Part shown: positions 7,373 to 11,932 of the stretch, piece after piece
Layout of the letters: each line of letters opens with the position of its first letter
Numbering within the stretch: position 1 is the first letter of the stretch
Origin: DATKEK01 sp035512195
GTDB lineage: Bacteria > Pseudomonadota > Gammaproteobacteria > Burkholderiales > Eutrophovitaceae
DNA: 11,932 bases
NCBI GenBank assembly: GCA_035512195.1
Contig: DATKEK010000273.1
Coordinates: 1 to 11,932, forward strand
Direction of reading: 5' to 3'
Notes under the pieces: model-generated
Database searches by the model: none
Told to the model about the DNA's origin: nothing
What the model saw: the letters and a program-made list of their open reading frames with translations, nothing else
Translations under genes and position numbers: made by a program

Positions 7373-8634
7373 GCGATCCCGGGCTGCACGCGCCGCGGCT
7401 GCGATCGGCGATCGCCGCCGTCGATCTTGCCTGTTCTCTGGAACATCCGGCAGACGCCGTGCTGCGGGAGTTCTTCCGAGACCACAAGGAAATCGGCAGC
7501 CACGACCGCGGCTTCGTGGCGGAAAGCGTGTTCACCGTGCTGCGCCACAAGCGCCTGCTCGATACGATCGTGCCTTCGCCATCGCCGCGCAGGCTGGTCA
7601 TTGCCGCACTGGCCAAGCTGCAGGGCCAGAGCATCGGCTCGCTGGAGAACCTGCTGCATGCGGGGGACAAGGACTGGCTGGTCACGGTCAAGCAGGCCGA
7701 TGTCGAGTCCCTGCCGATGGCGGTGCGGCTGTCGCTGCCGGACTGGCTATGGGATCGCCTGTGCGTGCAGGACGGCGAGACCGAAGCGGTGGCCCTGGGA
7801 CGTGCGCTGTTGTCGCCTGCGCCGCTGGACCTGCGGATCAATCCACTGAAGACCAGCCGGGAACAGGTCCTCGTTCAGCTGGCGGCCGGCGGCATCGAGG
7901 CAGTACCCACCCCGTTTTCTCCGTTCGGCATCCGCGTCGCGGGCAAACCGGCGATCAACGCGCATCCGCTGTTCAAGTCGGGGGGCATTGAGGTGCAGGA
8001 CGAGGGCAGTCAACTGCTCGGTTTCCTGCTGGCACCGAAACGCCGCGAGATGGTGGTCGACTTCTGCGCCGGCGCTGGCGGGAAAACCCTGCTGCTCGGC
8101 TCGCTGATGCAGAGCCAGGGCAGGCTGTATGCGCTCGATGTGTCGGAAAAACGCCTGAACAGTCTAAAGCCGCGGCTGGCGCGCTCGGGCCTGTCCAATG
8201 TGCATCCGCAGCGCATTGCCACGGAAAACGACATCAAGATCAAACGTCTTGCCGGAAAGATCGACCGGGTGCTGGTCGATGCACCCTGCACGGGGCTCGG
8301 CACGCTCCGGCGCAATCCGGATCTAAAGTGGCGACAGTCGCCGGAATCAGCCACCGAACTTGCGGCGAAACAGCTGGCGATCCTGCGCAGCGCAGCCTCG
8401 CTTCTGCGCGCCGGCGGACGACTTGTGTATGCAACCTGCAGCCTGTTGCGCGAGGAGAACGAGGCGGTCGTCGAGGCGTTTCTGGCGGAACGGCCGGACT
8501 TCGCACTCGAGCACGCGCAGTCGGTGCTGGACGAACAGCGCATTGGGCTGGATAGCGGACCGATGTTCCGCGTGCTTCCGCACCGGCACGGCACTGACGG
8601 CTTCTTTGCCGCCGTGCTGGGGAAGAAAGGCTGA
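7369..8634 (+). CDS. RsmB/NOP-family SAM-dependent rRNA (cytosine-C5) methyltransferase
   Basis: Predicted 5-methylcytosine RNA methyltransferase of 421 aa, the size of E. coli RsmB. The N-terminal region (10-65), with VLREFFRDHKEIGSHDRGFV, looks like a reduced NusB-like RNA-binding domain. The Rossmann catalytic domain starts with VVDFCAGAGGKTLLLGS (229-245, SAM motif I) and ALDVSEKRL (255-263). DAPCTGLGTLRRNPDLKWR (304-322) holds motif IV Cys307, and YATCSLLREENE (354-365) the catalytic Cys357. Both cysteines of the m5C mechanism are kept. The start is GTG 7369, overlapping the DUF3108 stop by four bases (GTGA); the open frame before it is a shadow. True RsmB usually lies beside fmt-def. 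This copy sits in a purine operon, so it may be a paralogue with another target. The target base is not determined. Confidence 0.88.
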   Translation: MSDPGLHAPRLRSAIAAVDLACSLEHPADAVLREFFRDHKEIGSHDRGFVAESVFTVLRHKRLLDTIVPSPSPRRLVIAALAKLQGQSIGSLENLLHAGDKDWLVTVKQADVESLPMAVRLSLPDWLWDRLCVQDGETEAVALGRALLSPAPLDLRINPLKTSREQVLVQLAAGGIEAVPTPFSPFGIRVAGKPAINAHPLFKSGGIEVQDEGSQLLGFLLAPKRREMVVDFCAGAGGKTLLLGSLMQSQGRLYALDVSEKRLNSLKPRLARSGLSNVHPQRIATENDIKIKRLAGKIDRVLVDAPCTGLGTLRRNPDLKWRQSPESATELAAKQLAILRSAASLLRAGGRLVYATCSLLREENEAVVEAFLAERPDFALEHAQSVLDEQRIGLDSGPMFRVLPHRHGTDGFFAAVLGKKG

Positions 8635-8638
8635 CCCA

Positions 8639-9196
8639 ATGCGCCGCCCTGCGGCATGGCTGGTCGCCGCGCTGGTCATTGCGTCCACGCCTGCCACGGC
8701 GTTCGAGGCGGCGGGAGAGTTGCCGGCGACCGGCATCGTGCAGTACGCCTTCACCCCCGGAGCGGACGCAGCCGGCCTGATCGTCAGCACCCTCCGCGAG
8801 GCACGCAGCGAGATTTACCTGCAGGCGTTCATCTTTACCCATCGCGGGATCGCCGCCGCGCTGGTCGAGGCAGCAGCACGTGGCGTGCACGTTGAGGTAA
8901 TTGCCGACAAGGCGCAGTTCGACGCAGTCACGCGGAGCGTCATTCCGATGCTCGCGCAAGGCGGCGTGACGGTCTACCTGGATGCCGGGCATGCCGCCGC
9001 ACACGACAAGGTGATCCTGATCGACCCGCAGTCGGCGCAGCCTGCGGTCGTCACCGGCAGCTTCAATCTGACCTGGTCCGCGCAACACCGCAATGCGGAG
9101 AACGTCCTGGTACTGAAGCAGTATCCGGCGCTTGCGCGGGCCTATCTGGAGAACTGGTTACGCCATCGCGCCCACGCCGCGCCATACAACCCCTGA
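8639..9196 (+). CDS. Exported single-HKD phospholipase D-family protein (Nuc-like nuclease)
   Basis: A 185-aa protein with a signal peptide (MRRPAAWLVAALVIASTPATA, cleavage near ATA-FEA at 19-22), so periplasmic or secreted. It carries one complete HKD motif: His122, Lys124 and Asp129 in AHDKVILID, followed by TGSFNLTWSA (139-148, with Gly140, Ser141 and Asn143) and ENVLVL (154-159). Length, single motif and export match the plasmid-encoded endonuclease Nuc type, which forms the active site as a homodimer, rather than two-motif lipid synthases. Nonspecific nuclease activity is therefore more likely than lipase, but phosphodiesterase specificity cannot be read from sequence. The ATG is 4 bp after the methyltransferase stop with a GAAAGG ribosome site, so it is the last gene of the purM run. 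No cysteine is present in the mature part. Confidence 0.85.
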   Translation: MRRPAAWLVAALVIASTPATAFEAAGELPATGIVQYAFTPGADAAGLIVSTLREARSEIYLQAFIFTHRGIAAALVEAAARGVHVEVIADKAQFDAVTRSVIPMLAQGGVTVYLDAGHAAAHDKVILIDPQSAQPAVVTGSFNLTWSAQHRNAENVLVLKQYPALARAYLENWLRHRAHAAPYNP

Positions 9197-9247
9197 CCGG
9201 GAACCCGCAGCGGCCCATCTCCCGCACGTTCGGCATACCTCGTCGTC

Positions 9248-9290
9248 GGGCGACGCCATAAAGCCTGCCCGCATGCGTCGCCCCTCTTTC
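9248..9290 (+). terminator. Possible terminator after the purM operon
   Basis: A perfect 9-bp inverted repeat, GGGCGACGC (9248-9256) and GCGTCGCCC (9275-9283), with an 18-nt loop, is followed by CCTCTTTC. The stem is strong but the T-run is interrupted, so intrinsic termination is only plausible. It lies 51 bp after the last gene. The rest of the 270-bp gap (9197-9466) shows no gene; a short open frame across it has no recognisable content. Confidence 0.4.
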
Positions 9291-9404
9291 AATCTCGAAC
9301 TTAAACGCAAGAAGCCGTCGCGTTCGACTCTTTTAGTGACTGATCGAACCACTTTAGCGCGGTCGAGGTCACATTTACGTCGCTGGAGTAAGTAAAACTA
9401 CCGA

Positions 9405-9432
9405 TTGCCGCGTACAGCGCTTCCTGTACAAT
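9405..9432 (+). promoter_or_regulatory. Sigma70-type promoter of the desaturase gene
   Basis: TTGCCG (9405-9410), a 16-bp spacer and TACAAT (9427-9432) put the transcript start near 9439, giving a leader of about 28 nt. AGAGG (9455-9459) lies 7 nt before the ATG. Upstream sequence is moderately AT-rich. Confidence 0.6.
9412..9429. promoter_or_regulatory. Perfect dyad inside the desaturase promoter (possible operator)
   Basis: GTACAG (9412-9417), six bases, CTGTAC (9424-9429): a perfect 6+6 inverted repeat filling the -35/-10 spacer and covering half of the -10. Bacterial desaturase genes are often repressed by TetR-family regulators at promoter dyads, so a repressor site is a reasonable inference. 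No regulator gene is in the window and the motif matches no operator that I can name with confidence. Confidence 0.35.
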
Positions 9433-9466
9433 CGTTGCAACCTATCCACAAAGCAGAGGTTACTAC

Positions 9467-10669
9467 ATGAATTTGCATGGGTTTTTGGACCTGCCCACAT
9501 GGGCCGGCGGTCTCGTCAGCCTCCCTTGGTGGGGCTATGTAGTCGTTGTACTGGTTCTCACCCACATCACGATTGCCGCAGTGACAATCTATCTCCATCG
9601 GCATTCGGCACATCGCGCGCTGGATCTGCATCCAGCGGTCGCGCATTTCTTCCGTTTCTGGCTGTGGCTCACCACCGGCATGAGCACTAAGGCCTGGACC
9701 GCGATCCACCGCAAGCACCACGCCAAATGCGAGACAGAGGAAGATCCGCACAGCCCGCAAGTACTCACTCTCAAGAAAGTCTTGCTGGAGGGCTCGGAGC
9801 TTTACTCAAAGGAAGCGGCGAACAAGGAAACCCTGAGCAAGTATGGCCACGGAACGCCGGACGACTGGCTGGAGCGTAATGTGTACGCCCGCTCGGACCG
9901 CATGGGCGTGTCGCTGATGCTGGTCGTCAACGTGCTGCTGTTCGGGCCCATCGGCCTGACCGTCTGGGCAGTGCAAATGCTGTGGATCCCGGTGCTGGCC
10001 GCCGGCGTCATTAACGGTGTGGGCCACTATATCGGCTACCGCAACTTTCAGGTCGAGGATGCCAGCACCAATATCGTGCCGTGGGGCATCCTGATCGGCG
10101 GCGAGGAACTGCACAACAATCATCATGCGCATGCGTCCTCGGCGCGGCTGTCTTCGCGGTGGTACGAGTTCGACATCGGCTGGCTGTATATCCGCCTGCT
10201 GGAAATGGCCGGACTGGCGCAGGTGAAGAAACTCGCCCCCAGGATCCGGATGCAGGCCGAAAAGCCGGCCTGCGACCTGCAGACGCTTCAGGCCGTGATC
10301 ACGCACCGCTACGACGTTCTCGCCCGGTATACCCGCTCGATCAAGGCAACATGCGCGGACGAACTGCGCCGTTTGCGCAGTCAAACCGCAGCCCACGGCG
10401 TCGACTTCCGCACGCTGAAGCGATGGCTGCATCTGGACGAGAAATTCGTCCCGGCACAGGAGAAGGAAAAACTGGAGCAGGTTCTGGAGCACAGCCGCGT
10501 GCTGAAGACCGTCTACACCATGCGCCAGGACCTGGCTGCAGTCTGGCAGCGTTCCACCGCTACCCGGGAACAACTTCTGCAACAGCTCGATGACTGGTGC
10601 CGGCGCGCGGAGAAGAGCGGGATTGCCTCGCTGCAGGACTTCTCTCGCACACTGCGCTCCTACGCCTGA
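9467..10669 (+). CDS. desA: DesA-type membrane fatty acid desaturase (delta-9 acyl-lipid desaturase family)
   Basis: Di-iron membrane enzyme that introduces a cis double bond in acyl chains; 400 aa. All three histidine boxes are present: HRHSAH (44-49), HRKHH (81-85) and HNNHH (216-220), with VGHYIGYRNF (185-194) supplying the extra His of stearoyl-CoA-desaturase-like proteins. Hydrophobic helices lie near 21-42, 57-72, 148-165 and 166-187. The layout and the phrase WTAIHRKHHAKCE resemble Pseudomonas aeruginosa DesA, which desaturates phospholipid acyl chains aerobically. Residues from about 270 to 400 form a mostly helical charged tail not needed for the catalytic core (see findings). It has its own promoter and a strong ribosome site, and ends in a shared terminator. 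Acyl-CoA versus acyl-lipid substrate is inferred from the resemblance only. Confidence 0.9.
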   Translation: MNLHGFLDLPTWAGGLVSLPWWGYVVVVLVLTHITIAAVTIYLHRHSAHRALDLHPAVAHFFRFWLWLTTGMSTKAWTAIHRKHHAKCETEEDPHSPQVLTLKKVLLEGSELYSKEAANKETLSKYGHGTPDDWLERNVYARSDRMGVSLMLVVNVLLFGPIGLTVWAVQMLWIPVLAAGVINGVGHYIGYRNFQVEDASTNIVPWGILIGGEELHNNHHAHASSARLSSRWYEFDIGWLYIRLLEMAGLAQVKKLAPRIRMQAEKPACDLQTLQAVITHRYDVLARYTRSIKATCADELRRLRSQTAAHGVDFRTLKRWLHLDEKFVPAQEKEKLEQVLEHSRVLKTVYTMRQDLAAVWQRSTATREQLLQQLDDWCRRAEKSGIASLQDFSRTLRSYA

Positions 10670-10688
10670 CCGCCACTCGCCAGGCAAC

Positions 10689-10719
10689 AAAAAAGCCCGC
10701 CTTTCGGCGGGCTTTTTTT
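10689..10719. terminator. Bidirectional intrinsic terminator between desA and rpmG
   Basis: Six A, stem GCCCGCC (10695-10701), loop TTTC, stem GGCGGGC (10706-10712), then seven T. The A-run and T-run flank the stem symmetrically, so it can end transcripts arriving from desA on the plus strand and from rpmB-rpmG on the minus strand. It starts 19 bp after the desA stop and ends 21 bp from the rpmG stop. Confidence 0.95.
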
Positions 10720-10739
10720 CGTCAATACGCTGCTGAGCG

Positions 10740-10895
10740 CTACTTCAGCTTGGTCTCTTTATAGGGGACATGCTTGCGCGCGACCGGATCGAATTTCTTG
10801 ATCTCCATCTTGTCGGGCATGGTCCGCTTGTTCTTGGTGGTGGTGTAGAAGTGGCCCGTGCCTGCGGTCGACTCCAGTTTGATCTTGTCTCTCAT
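10740..10895 (-). CDS. rpmG: 50S ribosomal protein L33
   Basis: Small protein of the large ribosomal subunit, 51 aa, located near the E site. The sequence begins MRDKIKLESTAGTGHFYTTT and continues with KNKRTMPDKMEIKKFDP and a C-terminal RKHVPYKETKLK, the standard bacterial L33 pattern. It is the cysteine-free (zinc-independent) form: no CxxC pairs are present. ATG 10895 has AAAGGAG 7 nt upstream (10909-10903). It follows rpmB by 35 bp in the usual rpmB-rpmG pair and ends at the bidirectional terminator. Translation shows no stop or frameshift. Confidence 0.97.
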   Translation of the reverse strand: MRDKIKLESTAGTGHFYTTTKNKRTMPDKMEIKKFDPVARKHVPYKETKLK

Positions 10896-10930
10896 GCGGA
10901 TACTCCTTTAATTCTGCTGGCCGGTGTTGC

Positions 10931-11167
10931 TCAAAGCTTCTCGCCGCGAGCCCGCAGATCGGCAAGCACCGTGTCGATGCCTTTCTTGTCGATCAGACGC
11001 AGACCGGCCTGACTCACACGCAGCCTGATCCACCGGGTCTCATTCTCGACCCAGAACCGGCGGTACTGCAGGTTCGGCAGAAAACGCCTCTTGGTCCTGT
11101 TGTTGGCGTGGGAAACGTTGTTCCCGGTCATCGGCTTCTTGCCGGTGATCTGGCAGACTCTTGCCAT
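10931..11167 (-). CDS. rpmB: 50S ribosomal protein L28
   Basis: Large-subunit ribosomal protein, 78 aa, the exact usual length in proteobacteria. It begins MARVCQITGKKPMTGNNVSH, which is the hallmark L28 N-terminus, followed by RTKRRFLPNLQ, RFWVENETRWIRLRVS and a C-terminal KGIDTVL. No zinc cysteines are present beyond the single Cys5. TGGAG about 8 nt upstream of ATG 11167 can serve as ribosome site. It is first in the rpmB-rpmG operon, driven by a strong promoter just upstream. Confidence 0.98.
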   Translation of the reverse strand: MARVCQITGKKPMTGNNVSHANNRTKRRFLPNLQYRRFWVENETRWIRLRVSQAGLRLIDKKGIDTVLADLRARGEKL

Positions 11168-11202
11168 CGGATGACTCCAGAAGATTCTCTACGAAGGCGC
11201 GC

Positions 11203-11231
11203 TTTATAGCACGGCAGGCCGGGGGCATCAA
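11203..11231 (-). promoter_or_regulatory. Strong sigma70-type promoter of rpmB-rpmG
   Basis: On the minus strand TTGATG (11231-11226), exactly 17 bp, then TATAAA (11208-11203). The -10 is extended by TGC just before it. The predicted start near 11196 gives a leader of about 29 nt, consistent with a highly expressed ribosomal operon. Confidence 0.78.
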
Positions 11232-11263
11232 GTTTCGGGCCAGCTTGTTTCAATCTCCGGGAC

Positions 11264-11320
11264 AGCTTCATACCAAAATATGAATTATCATACTCTCATG
11301 AAAACAAATGGTAAAACTAC
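11264..11320. promoter_or_regulatory. AT-rich segment upstream of the lactonase-like gene promoter
   Basis: About two-thirds A/T in a GC-rich window, ending at the -35, with A-runs (CCAAAATATG, GAAAACAAATGG) and a perfect small dyad TATGA-ATTA-TCATA (11279-11292). Position and composition suit an UP-like element or a regulator site; neither is proven. Confidence 0.35.
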
Positions 11321-11349
11321 TTGACACGGTCCTCCCACACGCTTGTAAT
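11321..11349 (+). promoter_or_regulatory. Sigma70-type promoter of the lactonase-like gene
   Basis: A perfect consensus -35 TTGACA (11321-11326), a 17-bp spacer, and TGTAAT (11344-11349). The predicted start near 11356 leaves a leader of about 90 nt before ATG 11446. Confidence 0.75.
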
Positions 11350-11359
11350 TTGGCTTAAC

Positions 11360-11417
11360 TACCGAAAGATCTGGCATTCGGTATGGGTTCCGCAGAAATC
11401 AAGAAATAACTGCCAGA
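11360..11417 (+). promoter_or_regulatory. Predicted H-type pseudoknot (or box-like regulator site) in a 90-nt leader
   Basis: Stem 1 is TACCGAA (11360-11366) with TTCGGTA (11377-11383). Bases 11370-11376 of its 10-nt loop, TCTGGCA, are the exact complement of TGCCAGA at 11411-11417, forming stem 2. Loop lengths are 3, 0 and 27 nt, so the two 7-bp stems could stack directly. The structure ends 16 nt before the Shine-Dalgarno. The same DNA can alternatively be read as a protein-binding site. Confidence 0.35.
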
Positions 11418-11433
11418 CCTTGAGTAAACATTG

Positions 11434-11439
11434 AGGAGG
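11434..11439 (+). promoter_or_regulatory. Strong ribosome binding site of the lactonase-like gene
   Basis: AGGAGG, within the purine-rich GAGGAGGGGAG, 6 nt before ATG 11446. It is the best Shine-Dalgarno in the window and fixes the start. Confidence 0.85.
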
Positions 11440-11445
11440 GGAGCT

Positions 11446-11932
11446 ATGAAGAAGACAGGCTTGGCGGCGGTATTGCTCGGCGCGCTCTGCATGATCGGCT
11501 CGTCCGGCGCATTCGCCCAGAGAATCTACTGGACCTCAAGCGGCGAGTTCGGTCCGTTCAATATCCAGGGATTGATCCCGACCTATCCCGAAGCTCGCGA
11601 CATCAAGATCCCGATCACCATGTTCGTGATCGACCACCCGAAAGGCCTGGTGGTGTTTGATACGGGCAACAACGTCGCAATCTCCGATGGCAATTGCAAG
11701 TCGCACTGGGTTGCCGGTCTCTGCGACTTCCTCAAGCCCAACCAGAAACGCGCGGACGTGATCGACCGCCAGCTGCAGAAGCTCGGGTACAAGACCAGCG
11801 ACGTCAAGGTGGTCGTCACCTCGCATTCTCACCTGGATCATATCGGCAACATCGAGATGTTCCCGAATGCGACCCATGTGATACAGAAACTCGAGCTGTA
11901 CCAGGCCTGGTGGCCGGAGAAGTTCCAGCGCG
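11446..11932 (+). CDS. Exported metallo-beta-lactamase-fold hydrolase, N-acyl-homoserine-lactonase-like, C-terminus cut by window edge
   Basis: The first 162 residues are visible. A signal peptide is clear: MKKT, hydrophobic core, GAFA-Q with cleavage probably after Ala24. The mature part opens with beta strands and IPITMFVIDHPKGLVVFDTG (55-74), the N-terminal metallo-beta-lactamase pattern with the conserved FDTG. The metal motif is HSHLDH (127-132: His127, His129, Asp131 and His132). The spacing of the HPKGLVVFDTG strand and a long insertion before the metal motif is like the AHL lactonase (AttM/AiiB) branch, so hydrolysis of a lactone is the leading guess. Other esters or beta-lactams are not excluded, and the third metal-ligand His and the specificity loops lie past the edge. 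It is divergent from rpmB and has its own promoter and leader. Confidence 0.85.
   Translation, partial: MKKTGLAAVLLGALCMIGSSGAFAQRIYWTSSGEFGPFNIQGLIPTYPEARDIKIPITMFVIDHPKGLVVFDTGNNVAISDGNCKSHWVAGLCDFLKPNQKRADVIDRQLQKLGYKTSDVKVVVTSHSHLDHIGNIEMFPNATHVIQKLELYQAWWPEKFQR

Noticed and set aside
9132..9395. Short plus-strand frame running from the PLD gene into the gap before desA
   Set aside because: Starts inside the PLD gene in another frame, crosses the 9248-9283 inverted repeat, and has no recognisable content or ribosome site.
9467..10669. desA as a remnant of an insertion sequence because of its transposase-like end
   Set aside because: The desaturase core is complete, there are no terminal inverted repeats or target duplications, and the tail is shared with other DesA proteins.
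9806..10690. Minus-strand open frame of 294 codons opposite desA
   Set aside because: Antisense shadow: desA has all three histidine boxes and a promoter, while this frame starts within the terminator region and shows no domain.
11203..11445. Possible mobile-element boundary at the AT-rich segment beside rpmB
   Set aside because: No repeats, tRNA or integrase are seen; AT-richness is explained well enough by two divergent promoters.

Overview
The window reads as a stretch of a high-GC betaproteobacterial chromosome. The evidence is protein content and gene order: pcnB-folK-deoxynucleoside kinase on one strand, the perM-hda pair facing purM-purN on the other, a DUF3108 gene and an RsmB-family methyltransferase behind purN, and rpmB-rpmG. 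Order-level placement is not possible from the sequence alone. There are 14 protein genes (two cut by the window edges), no tRNA, rRNA, CRISPR array or complete insertion sequence.

Left part (1-4933, minus strand). perM and hda overlap by one base. A 241-bp gap follows, then a HAD-IB phosphatase, a 111-bp gap, and the chain pcnB-folK-deoxynucleoside kinase, in which neighbours overlap by 1 and 14 bases. Themes are replication control (Hda), RNA 3'-end metabolism (PcnB), folate synthesis (FolK) and deoxynucleotide salvage (kinase).

Middle part (5011-9196, plus strand). purM, purN, a DUF3108 exported protein and an RsmB-type rRNA methyltransferase are joined by 4-base overlaps, and a small exported phospholipase-D-family protein follows after 4 bases. 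This is very probably one transcript, divergent from perM across only about 77 bp.

Right part (9197-11932). A DesA-type membrane fatty acid desaturase has its own promoter, with a perfect 6+6 dyad inside the promoter core and a helical C-terminal tail resembling the end of ISL3-family transposases. It converges on rpmB-rpmG (minus strand) across a clean bidirectional terminator. Divergent from rpmB, a good sigma70-type promoter drives an exported metallo-beta-lactamase-fold protein of the lactonase-like group, cut by the right edge. Its leader of about 90 nt can form an H-type pseudoknot, and the same bases resemble LasR/RhlR-type box half-sites.

Most of the window is conserved housekeeping sequence. 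The places most worth a second look are the leader of the lactonase-like gene, the dyad in the desaturase promoter, and the exported nuclease-like protein at the end of the purine operon. No clearly new multi-gene system was found.
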